64,000 nt of DNA, from positions 2,109,001 through 2,173,000 of the forward strand of contig JBBDHG010000124.1 in assembly GCA_037951165.1 (NCBI GenBank), written 5' to 3'. The stretch is from Lophius americanus. Its lineage: Eukaryota; Chordata; Actinopteri; Lophiiformes; Lophiidae. Within the stretch, counting starts at the first letter, position 1, and each line of letters opens with the position of its first letter. The position numbers and the translations under genes are program-made. Positions 34,014 through 46,210 of the stretch are shown here, one piece after another. The notes beneath the pieces were generated by a model. It was not told the DNA's origin. It was given only the letters and a program-made list of their open reading frames with translations, and did not search any database.

Positions 34014-34510
34014 CATACGGCATCAATATGGGGTCCAGATCTTAGTATCTGACACACTTTAATATAAGAAAGACACAAATGCAGAAGAAACCTGCAGCAA
34101 GTTAAATACATTTTCACAGAATCTCTTGCTCAGAGTAGATCTGGTTATCTTGCTGGTTGACATTCATTCTCATAAGAAAACTGCATCAACATCTGACGTG
34201 ACAGGAAACAACCCACATCAATTCTTATCTGAATTCCTGTATATTGCATGAGAACCGATCTGATATGTTTCCACTTCAAGAGCAAATAAGGACAAATTTA
34301 TGAAAAGATCAGATCTTTGTCTTCAAACAGGACTGCAAATAATAATTTATATTTAAAACCATAGCTCCCCATTTAAAAAGAATGTTTAAAGACTCAAAGA
34401 ACTGTGAACTCATAGACGTGGAAGTGATCATCCAGTTGAAGTTATTGCACAGCGGTGCAGAGGCCTGCAGCAAGACCAAGAAATGTCAGTAGGATGAAAG
34501 CTACTGCTCT
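33830..34510. repeat. local duplication within unit 2, copy A
   Basis: Matches 35,395-36,090 of the same unit (and 4,660-5,450 of unit 1): the block with the TA run, GGGGTCCAGATCTTAGTATC and the following spacer occurs twice about 1.57 kb apart. Confidence 0.75.
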
Positions 34511-34680
34511 CCTTCCAGCACCTCTGGGACATCATGTATCCTCGCATCCACCGCCGCCACGTCACACCACAGACTGTGCAGGACCTCTGATCCAGGTCTG
34601 GGAGGAGATCCCCCAGCAAACCATCCTCCATCTCATCAGAAGCACAACCAGACGTTTTCAGGAGGTCACTTAGACATGTG
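34510..34680 (+). mobile_element. Tc1-like transposase C-terminal fragment
   Basis: Reads LSFQHLWDIMYPRIHRRHV, TPQTVQDL, then after a frameshift IQVWEEIPQQTILHLIRS and a stop. This is the end of a Tc1-type transposase. It interrupts duplication copy A and is absent from other units. Confidence 0.72.
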
Positions 34681-35394
34681 GGGCTCAAACGCACTCCTGG
34701 GTCACATTATGAGTTGTTGTGATGAAATATATATAAATATATATGTATATATATATATCCTTCCACTTATGTTAGTTTTCTGTTACTATCTCTTATGTTA
34801 ACGGGTCGGTGCCGATCCATGTTTTAAATCAGCTATAAAATAGCCTCAAAACAATTATTTATCATCCAATTTGTTTCTTACCTCTCTGCTACCTTGTTGA
34901 GATTCCTTATCCATGAAAGTTTTGTTTTAATATTTTTGGTGTGGCCCCCTGGGCTTTTCTTTTGACAACATACCCCTTGTTTTCAATCAAGAAATATGTG
35001 AAAATGAACCTCAAGAGAAATATATAAATGAAATAAAAGGTTGTTATATTACTTGATTATTACTGAGGGGTATTAGAACACATCCTTTAAATAATTTCTG
35101 TTTTCTATTTATTCGTTTTAATATTATTAACCATAGTAACAACTATGGTGTTACAGGTCAATTTTGACCCATATATATTTACACCAAGAAAAATGCAAAA
35201 AAAAGTAATAATACAAAATGTAGGTTTGCAAGGTAAAACAAACAACAACAAATCAAGCAAATCAAACCAATAAAAATCTAGTAGTATTTCCGAAAAAAAT
35301 CCTTGGTACAAGAACCTGCATGTGTGTGTGTGTGTTTAGATGCATGTGTGGCAAATGTGACACTTTTAGTGTGTTCTTTGCATTTTATAATTTA

Positions 35395-35559
35395 GTGAAA
35401 AGTTTTTTTTTTTGTATTTTATTTTGTTTAAATAGAAGTTCCTGACAAAGTCAGAAAGCCTTGATGCAATAAACAAATTTATGTGGAACTCTTATGCATA
35501 TAAAACCTAAAAAAAAGGGTTGTTGTCAACTCCAATATATGTATACATATATACATATA

Positions 35560-35599
<40 letters not shown>

Positions 35600-36090
35600 C
35601 ATATAGCATCAATATGGGGTCCAGATCTTAGTATCTGACACACTTTAATATAAGAAAGACATAAATGCAGAAGAAACCTGCAGTGGGTTAAATACATTTT
35701 CACAGAATCTTTTGCTCAGAGTAGATCTGGTTATCTTGCTGGTTGACATTCATACTCATAAGAAAACTGCATCAACATCTGACGTGACAGGAAACAAGCC
35801 ACATCAATTCTTATCTGAATTCCTGTATATTGCATGAGAACCAATCTGATATGTTTCCACTTCAGAAACACATAAGGACAAATTTATGAAAAGATCAGAT
35901 CTTTGTCTTCAAACAGGACTGCAAATAATAATTTATATTTAAAACCATAGCTCCCCTTTTAAAAAGAATGTTTAAAGACTCAAAGAACTGTGAACTCAAA
36001 GACGTGGAAGTGATCATCCAGTTGAAGTTATTGCACAGCGGTGCAGAGGCCTGCAGCAAGACCAAGAAATGTCAGTAGGATGAAAGCTAC
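35395..36090. repeat. local duplication within unit 2, copy B
   Basis: Second copy of 33,830-34,510. Both share the GGCATCAATATGGGGTCCAG-type text that units 1 and 3 lack or have altered, so the duplication arose in unit 2. Confidence 0.75.
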
Positions 36091-36481
36091 TGCTGCCCTT
36101 GCCCCAGTATGTGATAGCGTGTTATGTGATATTAAATTGTCCAACCCAGAAAATTTTTCCAAATAAACCTGTCTGTCTCTATCCAGCAAGGTTACAGAGA
36201 TGAGAGAAGACTGTAGATTCAAAATAAAATTGTATGTTTTGGATATCATTCATGAAGGAGTGCCAAACAGTTTCAAGTAGCTCCATTGTAGTTCTGCTGC
36301 AAGGCCCAGACCAGCAATGGTTCAGTAAGGTCCAAAGATACTAGTTTGAGACGAGCAGACTTTCATGAGCACCGACTGATCCATCACCAGACGACAGCCT
36401 GACGAAAGAAGCAGAGTGTGGAACGGTTGATCTGGAAGCTCCTGTGAGGCGTCTAGGAATTTGTTGGTCAGCAGAAACTTA

Positions 36482-36544
36482 GCGGTTAGACACAGTCGTC
36501 TCCAGAATCCAAAAAAGATTCTGGAGACGACTGTGTCTAACCGC
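36482..36544. repeat. 28-bp perfect inverted repeat, 7-base loop (unit 2)
   Basis: Same hairpin as at 5924-5986, with both arms unchanged. Unit 3 lacks it through a deletion joining its counterpart of about 5,730 to about 6,610. Confidence 0.95.
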
Positions 36545-36599
36545 AAAGATCACCCTTCGCTGATATCGCACTTTGCACACCGGCACGGATGCTATGCGA

Positions 36600-37108
36600 A
36601 AAAAACACCCAGATTCTGTGTAATGGACTCATGGTTCTGTTGAAGTTGTGTCTGAGTTTTACAGCCATCAGAACGTTGGACATCTCTGAAAATCCACCTG
36701 AACGGCTTTACTTTACTCATAGAACCTCTTTCTAGTCTACCTCAGCACTTAAAGCTCCTCACCACATTAGCCTCAGTTCACATCCAACTTCCATATCTAG
36801 GACTTGACCCATGCAATCACTAACACACCCGTGGAACAACCATCAGGAATAATGGGGTGTCATCAATCCACCGTCTGTCCATCAAGTGGACGACCACTAC
36901 ACACAGGAGAGAGCCACTGATTTTCACATTTCACATTAGGCTGTGACATTCTGAAGTTGACAAATGGCTCCTTCAACCAGTTCTCAACAATATCTACTCT
37001 CAGTTGAACCCTGGTTAATTTTCATACCCAGAATACACTTAAAGTAACTCCACAACTTTCATGTGTATTTCTCATAACCTTGGTGTCTATGAACAGGCGT
37101 AACTGTTA
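36600..37108. other. intergenic, no gene seen
   Basis: Matches unit 1 to about 6,240, then becomes unique to unit 2. No feature recognised. Confidence 0.45.
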
Positions 37109-37109
37109 C

Positions 37110-37740
37110 TACGTGTGAGTAACATATGCAAAGATTATTATCAAATTTTCAAAGAAACTCCGCCGTCTCCACACAACCAAGAACCTGGAAAGGGGGAAGG
37201 AGAAAAAAGGCCGACAGAAACACAACTCAAAACATACACTGGATGTCGCCCGAGTCACCGCTGAGCCGTGACGGTACCCACCCCTTACACGGGGGCCTCC
37301 AGCTGCCCTACCAGGCTTGTTGCGATTCTCTCTGTAAAAGTCAGTGAGTAGGGAATTGTCCATAAAGAAACTCCGGGGGTTCCAGGAACGTTCCTCTGGA
37401 CCATAACCCTCCCAGTCTACCTGGTATTGAATGCCCAACCCCGGCGACGGACATCCATGTTCAAGCGGACGATGTATGCTGGATGATTGTCAATAAATGA
37501 AGGTGGGGGAGGAGGCACAGCTGGTGGGGACAGAGGGCTGGAAGCAACTTGCTTGAGCAATGAGACATGGAAGGTAGGGTGAATGTTCATGGATATAGGA
37601 AGTTTCGGTTTCACCGATGTGGGATTTATGGAATGCTGCTGACTCAGAAGCAGAGGGCAACTTGGACAGGGGTACAAAATCCAGGAGGAACACTGGGTCC
37701 ACTGCAACAGTGTTAGCTACGACTGTGGGTCTAAGGTTTT
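37110..37740 (-). mobile_element. Ty3/Gypsy fragment: integrase C-terminus and chromodomain
   Basis: Minus-strand frames 37,707-37,417 (NIHPTFHVSLLKQV, PPPPPSFIDNHPAYIVR) and 37,438-37,109 (YQVDWEGYGPEERSWNPRSF) form the end of a chromodomain Gypsy pol. It is a different, older copy than the plus-strand element next to it. No LTR was seen. Confidence 0.78.
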
Positions 37741-37919
37741 CATCCTGGTACCTAACAGCAGTCGGGGTGAAAGTTGTTTTTTTTCAAAATAATTCTTAGT
37801 ACTTAATACTTTTTGTTAAAAGGAGACACTTTTATACAAAAGAGCAGGATTCAGCTGACGGAGAGACAGGACAGATCACGTTAGTTTACACGGCCCAATA
37901 CTAAATCTCTGAAAACTTC

Positions 37920-38445
37920 TTCTTCTTCTTCTTTGGACTGTTCCCTTTATGTGTCGCCACAGCTTCCTCTATTCTCTGCATCTTTTTCTATCACAACATC
38001 CAACTGCATGTCCTCTCACACTACATCCAGAAACCTCCTCTTAGGTCTTCCCCTTTTTCTCCTACCTGGTCGCTCCATTTCCAGCATCCTTCTACCAGTA
38101 GATCCACTATCCCTCCTCTTCACGTGTCCAAACTGTCCATTTCAATCTGTCCCCTTTTACTCTGTCTCTTAGACGTCTAATCTGGGCTGTCCCACTGATG
38201 AGCTCCTTCCTGATCCTGTCCATCCTCCTCACACCCAGAGAACATCCAACATCTTCAGGTCTGCCACCTTTACCTCTGCATTCTGTCTTTTCCTCAGAGC
38301 CGCCGTCTCTGAACCATCCAGTAGAGCTGCTGTCATCACCATCTTCTCCACCCACTCCTCCTTGCCTGCACTCACTCCTTCATAACGTTTCCACAATTTT
38401 CATTGCTCTGAACAGTTAAACCCAAACACTTAAAGTCCTGCATCT
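37920..38445 (-). mobile_element. RTE-type LINE C-terminal fragment
   Basis: Minus strand reads SLGVRRMDRIRKELISGTAQ and RLRDRVKGDRLKW, then in another frame a GRRKRGRPKRRFLD-like end, typical of the 3' coding end of fish RTE-type LINEs. It ends with a TTC repeat near 37,920. Confidence 0.72.
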
Positions 38446-38465
38446 TTTCCAACAGCCGTGCCAGA

Positions 38466-39299
38466 TTGTCCCCGGAGGAGAGACAGCGTCGCTTTCGGGA
38501 GGGACGGTGTGTTTACTGTGCTCAACTGGGCCACTTCTTAGCGCGCTGCCCATTGAAGGAAAAGGGGCCTCCAAGGATGAAGAGACTGGTGAGTCGGAAT
38601 ATATCCTCTGAATGTTCACGATCTCTAACTCTGGTTCAGATAATTGTGTCCGCCCAGACTTTGTCATATCAGGCGTTAGTGGATTCTGGAGCCGACGAGA
38701 GTTTCATGGACTGGAGTATAGCAAAGAGACTGGGTCTTGAGGTATCCATTCTACCCAAGCCTCTGGAGGCCAGTGCTCTGGATGGTCGGTTCTTATACCG
38801 AATCACGCATCGCACGCAACCACTCCAGCTCTTGGTAGCAGGGAATCACAGAGAAGACATCTGTTTCCACCTCATTGACTCTCCTACTCATGCCATCATT
38901 CTCGGGTTACCATGGCTAAAGAAGCATAATCCCCACATTGATTGGTGTACTGGAGAGATAATCTCTTGGAGTAAGAACTGCTTAATGTCCTGCTGTAGAC
39001 CATCTATCTTCCAGCTCTGTCAACCCCCTTCTCAGGTCACCATGGCAGAGAACCTCCCTTCCAGGATGGCCAGTGTTGCAGTCAACCCATTTCCAGGGCC
39101 AACTGACCCTAGCCTGTTTAAGATCCCTTTGTGTTACTGGGACCTAGAAGAAGTATTCAGCAAGACGAGAGCCGACTCGTTGCCACCTCATCGGCCCTAC
39201 GATTGCTGCATTGACCTTCTGCCAGGAACCTCACCACCAAGGGGTAGGCTATACTCTCTCAGCCCCGGAGAGGGAGGACATGCAGACCTACATTACTGA
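38466..39299 (+). pseudogene. Gypsy gag end and protease
   Basis: 277-codon frame. Zinc knuckle at residues 15-32 and protease motif VDSGADESFMDW near residue 73-84. It loses frame at about 39,265 relative to the following pol frame and stops at 39,299. Confidence 0.85.
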
Positions 39300-40977
39300 T
39301 TCCCTGTCAGCAGGGATCATTCGACCATCCTCATCACCCGCCGGGGCAGGGGTTTTCTTTGTCTCCAAGAAGGACAAGACCCTACGTCCCTGCATTGATT
39401 TTAGAGGATTGAACAACATCACCGTTAAGAACAGGTACCCCCTTCCGTTACTCTCATCGGCATTTGAGTTATTAAAGGGTGCCAAGATCTTTACCAAGCT
39501 TGACCTTAGAAATGCTTATCACCTGGTAAGGATAAGGCAGGGGAATGAATGGAAGACTGCATTTAACACGCCTACAGGCCACTATGAGTATTTAGTGATG
39601 CCCTTTGGACTTTCGAATGCCCCAGCTGTGTTTCAAGCCCTTGTGAATGACGTACTCAGAGATATGCTCAACTCATTTGTGTTCGTCTACTTGGATGATA
39701 TCCTCATTTTCTCCCCGGATGAGAGGAGTCATGTTCAACATGTCCGCCAAGTTCTCAAGCGCCTTCTCCACCATCAGCTGTTTGTCAAGGCAGAGAAGTG
39801 CGAGTTCCATGCAACTTCGGTGTCGTTTCTTGGATTTGTGGTATCTCCTAACAAGGTGCAGATGGACCCATTTAAGGTCAGTGCGGTGGAAAATGGGCCC
39901 AGGCCCACCAGCCGTAAGCTGGTGCAGCGTTTTCTGGGTTTTGCTAATTTTTATAGATGTTTTATCCGCAACTTCAGCTCGGTAGCCGCTCCCCTGCATG
40001 CCTTAACTTCTCCTCATGTAAAGTTTCAGTGGACTTCTCAGGCAGAGCAGGCGTTTGAGGCACTTAAACAGAGGTTTACCTCAGCTCCCATTCTGACAAT
40101 CCCTGATCCAAACCTGCAGTTCGTGGTGGAGGTGGATGCATCCGAATTAGGGGTTGGAGCCATCCTGTCACAAAGGTCACCAGAAGACAAGAAGCTTCAT
40201 CCCTGTGCCTACCTGTCACGTAAACTGTCACCCAACGAGAGGAATTATGACGTGGGTGACAGAGAACTGCTGGCGGTGAAGACGGCCCTGGAGGAATGGC
40301 GCCATTGGCTGGAAGGGTCAGAGCAACCATTCCTAGTCTGGACGGATCATAAGAATCTGCAATATATCCGTGCAGCTAAGCGGCTCAACGCCAGGCAGGC
40401 CAGGTGGGCCATGTTGTTCAATAGATTCAACTTTGTGATCTCATTCCGTCCAGGATCCAAGAACATTAAACCTGATGCCCTCTCTCGGCTATATGACCCT
40501 GATCCAGTTTCTAGGATCCCCTCGCCCATGTTGCCACCATCATGCATCATCGGGGCAGTAACCTGGGGCATAGAGAGGAGAGTTAAAGAGGCGGGTAGGA
40601 ATATTCCAGTGCCGGACGGTTGTCCTCCAAATCGGCTGTTTGTCCCGGCATTGCTACGATCTCAGGTCATCAATTGGGCTCACACCTCCCTCCTTTCATG
40701 CCATCCGGGGGTCCGTAGGACCTTATTTGTCATCCGACAGCGTTTTTGGTGGAACTCCATGACCAAGGAGGTGGAGGAGTATGTGGCTGCTTGCCCTGTT
40801 TGTGCACGAAACAAGATCTCACACCGCTCTCCTTCGGGCCTACTCCAGCCGCTCTCGGTGCCACAGCGTCCCTGGTCAGTCATCTCTCTGGACTTTGTTA
40901 CAGGCTTACCTTCTTCTGAAGGTAACACCACCATCCTCACGGTCGTGGATAGATTCATAGATTATTCCTCTGCCTAA
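39211..40977 (+). pseudogene. Gypsy reverse transcriptase, RNase H and integrase start
   Basis: 588-codon frame. RT spans about residues 20-190 with NAYHLVRIRQGNEWKTAF and YLDDILIF, RNase H about 300-430 (VDASELGVGAIL, DRELLAVKTAL, WTDHKNLQYI), integrase HHCC about 495-545 (HPGVRR, CPVCARNK), then SLDFVTGLP with the first catalytic Asp. It ends in a stop at 40,977 inside the integrase core. Confidence 0.88.
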
Positions 40978-41008
40978 GCTTCCCTCTGCCAAGGAGACGG
41001 CGGAGGTA

Positions 41009-41929
41009 ATGTTGTCTCATGTGTTCCGTCTCCATGGTTTTCCTAGGGATGTGGTGTCAGACCGGGGACCACAGTTTGTCTCCAAATTCTGGAGGGCATT
41101 CTGTTCACTGCTGGGAGCCACAGTCAGCCTCTCTTCTGGTTACCACCCTCAGTCTAATGGCCAAACCGAACGCCTTAATCAAGAATTGGAGACTGGACTC
41201 CGTTGTCTCGTGTCTCAGAACCCAGCTTCATGGAGCAAGCACCTCATCTGGGTAGAGTATGCACACAACACCTTACCCTGCTCATCCTCTGGTCTCTCCC
41301 CCTTCCAGTGTGCCTATGGTTATCAACCACCGCTGTTCCCTGACCTAGAGAGAGAGGTCAGTGTCCCCTCTGCCCATGCTCTCATTCGCCGCTGCCGCCG
41401 GATTTGGGCAGGGGCCCGTAAGGTGTTAATCCGAAGTAGCACTCGTTGCAAGAGGACAGCAGATCGGCGCAGAATCCCCGCGCCCATCTACCGTCCAGGA
41501 CAAAGAGTCTGGCTCTCCACACAGAATCTGCCGCTACGTGTGGAGTCACGGAAGCTGGCTCCCCGCTTCGTGGGACCTTTTTCCATCTCTAAAGTGGTTA
41601 ATCCTGCAGCGGTACGTTTAAAGCTTCCTTGTACTATGAGAATTCACCCCACTTTCCATGTGTCTCGTATTAAACCAGTGAGGGAGAGTTCCTTGGTCCC
41701 TGCCTCCAAACCCCCACCACCCCCCCGGCTTGTTGACGGAGGTCCAGTCTACACCGTTAAACGATTGCTGGATGTTCGTCGGAGGGGACGGGGACATCAG
41801 TACCTGGTTGATTGGGAGGGATACGGCCCAGAAGAGAGATCCTGGGTTTCGGCCAGCAATATCCTCGATTCCTCCCTAATCAGGGATTTCCACAAACGTA
41901 AGGACAGGACGTCCAGTGCCGTCCCTTGA
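41009..41929 (+). pseudogene. Gypsy integrase core end and chromodomain
   Basis: 306-codon frame continuing the integrase after the break: VSDRGPQFVS (second Asp), GYHPQSNGQTERLNQ (Glu), HPTFHVSRIKPV and chromodomain YLVDWEGYGPEERSWVSASN. It is followed directly by a purine tract and the LTR. Confidence 0.88.
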
Positions 41930-41941
41930 AGAGGGGGGTAC

Positions 41942-42272
41942 TGTCATGCCTTGTAATTAGGGTTGTTGTCATGTGGTTTCCTGATTGCTTCTCCACCCTT
42001 GATTGATAAAACCTGCGTCCTGTTAAGCCTCTGCCTCAGTGTATTTAAGCTGTGCTCACCTTCCCACCTGTGCCAGATCGTGTTGTTCCATTGTGCCAAC
42101 CTATCCAGCGTAATTCCTAGTGTTCCATGGTTCTGATCTCTTCTTGTAAGAAACCTTGTATTTTTGCCTGCTTCCTCGGTTATTGTTTGCCTGACCTTAC
42201 GAGTAAAGAGTTTATTCACCAGACGTTGTATTAGTAGTGCTTGTGGATCCTAATTGTGGTGCCAGCTTGACA
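41942..42272 (+). repeat. Gypsy 3' LTR (331 bp)
   Basis: Starts TGTCATGCC right after a GAAGAGGGGGG polypurine tract and ends CTTGACA (TG...CA). Contains GTATTTAAGC (TATA-like, near 42,041) and AGTAAAGAG (poly(A)-like, near 42,202). The sequence after it rejoins unit 1 at about 15,000. Confidence 0.82.
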
Positions 42273-42842
42273 GTTTCATGTTAATCCACCGATGTGAAAC
42301 ACACCAGATACATTAAATAATCCAGTTATATTGCGGATGCTAGTTTCAATGACCTCATGTACCTTATCGCCTTATGCTGCCTTCATGCCTGCTAGATTGT
42401 CCAACAAACTAACGTAAGGGTAGACAAATAAGGCTAGTACGGCCAGGTAGTAACTTTATCTTATAGCTGGCAGCTAAAGTATTTAGCAGCATTGTAGTTC
42501 ACGGACTGCGCGGCCTTGTTAATGTGTGTCAACTTTATAACTTAGAAAAGCGTTTGGCAGCGCAAAAAGGTGCGTGCATGTTTTACACAAGAACGTGCAG
42601 AGGTGCGTTCTTCTGTCGTCTCATCAGCATCCCTTCAATGAGTGGAAAATATGGAGCTAGTGGCTTGTTGTACAGTATTAGAATGTATGGAGAGGAAACC
42701 GTTGTAAATGTTTACCGAGTTCTTAATAAGCTTAGCCTTAATGGCTTAACATTGTTCTGCTAGTATGCTAACAAGCAAAAGAGTAGGTTTTGTCGACTAT
42801 GGAGAGTACTTACCTTCTCTATGACCTTTTCATTTTCTATTT

Positions 42843-44456
42843 TTAACCTTCCCATTATCCTCGGGTCAAAATGACCCGCCACTTTGTTAAACAGCAGAGA
42901 AAAATCCCCATAATGATATTTTTTCAACTTGAAATTTGATGAATTTTCCTAGATTGACCCCAACATTAATAAACGAGTAATGCTGCCTTTATTCATATTT
43001 CCATATAAGCTGTTAAAAAAAAGGGTACCAATATTGTTTTCGGGTCAAAATGAACGGACAGTCAAATTGAGTTGAAATCAAAGTCACAGAGTTGGTTACA
43101 AACCAAAAAAATGTGAGAATGTTTTTAGTTCTGTTTAAGATCAATCAGTAGCAGACATAAACATGACAAGACTTGTGGTCTTGTCATGCAGAGTGCACTC
43201 CCTGTGACCGGATCTGACCCAAGGGGGTGGTATTATAGATGAGAGTGTCTAGAAATACAGTAATAGACAGGCTCTCATCAAAAATCAAAATTTAACAATA
43301 TTGCCACCTTGTCTGTGTTGAATCTCAGAGGCTATAAAGGTGCTGCAGATGACAGTATCCTAAATTATATCTGTGCTGAAGCTATGAGTGTGTTTCAATA
43401 CTGAACAGGCTCTACAACAGATTTTTTCAAATGTCCAGCAAGACAACTCTGATTCAGAAGAAGAAGTGGATGAGGTATCAGAAGAAGAAGATGGGGAAGA
43501 ATACAACCCAGAGCATCTTCTTCTGAACATCATCTTCAGAAGAAGAAAACATCCCTCAAGCTGAAAGAGAGACTTTCCTGTTAAAAAAACAGCAGAATAA
43601 CACGGTCCTCAGCATCATATGACAAACAGGGCAGGATGGCAGAACAGAATGTTATGACGATAACCCCAGGACCCACAACATATGCCGTTTCCTATGCCCA
43701 TGACATTGCCTCAACATTCTACCTGTTCATCAAACCAGCAATTGAAAAAATAATCCTGGAGATGACAAATCTGGGGGGTTTTCAAAAATATGGAGACAGC
43801 TGGAAAAAGATGGATGAGAATGAACTGCATGCCTACATAGGGCTGCTAATCTTAGCAGGTGTACACAGGTTCCGAGGTGAGGCTGCAGCTAGTCTATGGC
43901 ATGCAGAGAGTGGAAGGGCAATTTTCCGTGCCACGGTGCCACTCAAACTCTTTCACACTTAAACAAGACTGCTACGATTTGATAACCGAGAGTCAAGACC
44001 TGTAAGACGCGTGAAAGACAAACTGGCAGCCATAAGGGAGGTCTGGGACGAGTGACTGGAGCGGCTGCCGTATCTGTAGAACCCAGGGCCTGATATAACA
44101 GTGGATGAGCAACTGGTTCCATTCAAAGGCAAATGTTCATTTTATTATCTTTGATGAAATTGATTTTCAATATTGATTTATGTGGATGTTTTCTGGGACA
44201 CAAGTACTAATTACTAAAGCTAGTCTTTTCTTTCGAAAGGTCATTGTCCTTTCTGGCAGTATGTGCTCAGCAAGCCAGCAAAATATGGAATCAAGTCATG
44301 GGCGGCCTGCAAAGCCAAATCCAGCTACTCTTGGAAAATGCAAGTCAACACCGGGAAGCCGACCAGTGGAGGCCCAGAGAAAAACCAGGGGATTCGGATT
44401 GAACTTGATGTGACAGAGGGACTTAGGGGTCACAATGTCACATTTGGTGTCAGATA
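42843..44456 (+). mobile_element. piggyBac-type transposon remnant, N-terminal half kept
   Basis: Counterpart of 15,571-17,290 with TTAA at 42,843. Retains an acidic region and a frame at 43,636-43,959 (VSYAHDIAST, KKMDENELHAYIGLLILAGV, RFRGEAAASLWHAESGR), then KPAKYGIKSWAACKAKSSYS at 44,263-44,450. The transposase stops at about 44,456. The C-terminal half kept in unit 1 is missing. Confidence 0.8.
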
Positions 44457-45059
44457 ATTTTAGATCACGCTCGTACTTTGAATACTGTAGAGCCACAGGA
44501 TACATGTGTGCACATATACAGATGGTCATTTGATGGCACTTTCTTCAAAGAATATAAACTATTGTCTTAGCAGGAAAGCATTTAATTGATTTTATACATT
44601 GATGAAAATCAATGTAGATCTTAGATATGCAGATTTTGCACTAAGGAAAGATCAGACTTCCAGACAAAAGAAGTTAGAAGTGTTTTTTTTACCTTCATAG
44701 CCAAAGATGTTCATGAAGATCATCTAAGAATCCTAGAATAAAATGAATTATCCAGTTACTGTGGGGTGAAATCTAATTGGATTTTTTCAAAACACCTCCC
44801 AAAATATGATGTTAATACTGGGTTTCCACCAGATATTGTGGATCTATTTGACGGAATTGTTCCATTTGAACTTTCACTTTGTATAAATTCACTAACCAAA
44901 AAAAAGTGTGTCATTTTATCAACATTGAATGCAACAATATCGACCTTCAACTTCAAATGATAAAGAAAAGCTGCTTTATCGTGTGGTTGTCAGTTTTGCA
45001 TATAAAAAACTATAAGGGCAAATGCCCACGAGAACTGGACTTTAATCAGATTTTTACCT
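44457..45059 (+). mobile_element. transposase-like relic of uncertain family (unit 2 only)
   Basis: 44,766-44,960 reads FSKHLPKYDVNTGFPPDIVD, then LFDGIVPFELSLCINSL and KKKCVILSTLNATISTF. This resembles an FPPDxxHDLFEGxVPxEL block I associate with a family of fish DNA-transposon proteins. Family assignment is from memory and weak. Confidence 0.35.
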
Positions 45060-45300
45060 TAACCCTGGACACGTCACTTTGAAGAAGCAGCGGTGTATGA
45101 CGGATGTGGAGCTGTGGTGTCAGAGCTGCAGGCTGCTCACCCACAGACCCTCCTCATCATCAACGGGGATTTTAATAATGCCTCCCTTTCTTCCACTCTC
45201 CCAAATATACTCAGTACATTACATGCCACACCAGGAACAATAAGACACTGGACCTTCTGTAAGTGAACAACAAGGAGGAATACACCTCATCCCCCTCCCC
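45060..45300 (+). mobile_element. L2/Rex-type LINE fragment (endonuclease end)
   Basis: Matches 17,480-17,705 (LQAAHPQTLLIINGDFNN region). It joins directly to the counterpart of 19,333, so the rest of the LINE present in unit 1 is absent. Confidence 0.65.
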
Positions 45301-45551
45301 AGAACAGATATTTTTCAGGTTTTTTATGTTTCTGGACATTATGACTACTGCTTAGCTTATGAGGGAGTAACAGTAAACATTAAAACAGGATGGCTCCTCC
45401 CGTGGACAAGTTTCCTGAACTACGGTGTCCTGTAAGGGACATGTTTGCAATAATTCCGAAAGGCAATAAATAGCACAACAGCGCCACCCAAAGGCTTATT
45501 CAGGCCTACCCCTACATATGTGTGTGTGAATGTATATATGATCAATATATA

Positions 45552-45581
45552 AACATTATGTATATATATATACATAATGTT
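45552..45581. repeat. 30-bp perfect palindrome (unit 2)
   Basis: Counterpart of 19,581-19,610, unchanged. Confidence 0.9.
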
Positions 45582-45592
45582 GATTCAGTGTT

Positions 45593-45775
45593 GTGAAGAA
45601 GCTCAGTGGATGGTATATTAAACACTATAGAGGCTATGATCTAAAGAGTTCACCAGGTGAGGAAGTGGAACTTATTCAGACAGAAGAACTACATGATGCA
45701 TACCCACTGACAGACTACACAATTGGAGGGATGTGTCTCATGACAAGAAAATATATATCCACGTTAAAAGGATGA
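45593..45775 (+). pseudogene. short protein-like relic, unit 2 (unrecognised)
   Basis: 60-codon open frame, same as at 19,621 but without the stop after GGMCL (continues MTRKYISTLKG). Origin unknown. Confidence 0.3.
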
Positions 45776-45954
45776 GGCCTATGAATGTGATGTTAAAGGA
45801 TGGACCGATCAACCACATCATAAAAAAACACCCGTCTAATATGATATTGGACCTCCTGATGCAGCTTAAACTGCTCTGACTGCTGAGGGGTGAACATAAG
45901 AACTCATGAAGATGTCCTGTGATCTCTGACTCTGAGACATTCAAATACAAACTT

Positions 45955-46210
45955 TTAGGTCCAGCAGATCCTAATTTGTGATTCAAGGGGATTCCAGAGA
46001 TTTTCATTAGGATTAGACACTGGGGAATTTGGAGGCCAAGTCACCCCTTCACCCTGTTTCAATATGTTGCCTTTCGTTGTCCTGCAAGTGAGCACTGATG
46101 TGGCCATATAAGAATGCTCCAAACTCATGCCAATGTTTGGGTCATTCAATTCAAAATTGCGTGTCCGAGTAAAATACATTAATGTAAGGACACACCTTGC
46201 ACACACACCC
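45955..46210 (-). mobile_element. Tc1/mariner-like transposase remnant (unit 2)
   Basis: Reads WPPNSPVSNPNENLWNPLE, closer to the Tc1 motif than the unit 1 copy. Confidence 0.55.

Larger units (their letters stand above)
38455..42272 (+). mobile_element. 5'-truncated chromodomain Ty3/Gypsy retrotransposon with 3' LTR
   Basis: Order as in chromoviruses: CCHC knuckle (CVYCAQLGHFLARC), protease (VDSGADESFMD), RT (YLDDILIF), RNase H (VDASELGVGAIL), integrase zinc region and core, chromodomain, LTR. The 5' LTR and most of gag are absent; the left edge abuts the RTE fragment. The coding region is broken by a frameshift near 39,265 and another defect near 40,955. It is the least decayed element here, so a fairly recent arrival, and is absent from units 1 and 3. 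Confidence 0.9.

Noticed and set aside
41009..41255. Alternative frame at 41,019-41,255 overlapping the Gypsy integrase
   Set aside because: Shadow frame; the integrase frame carries the conserved motifs.
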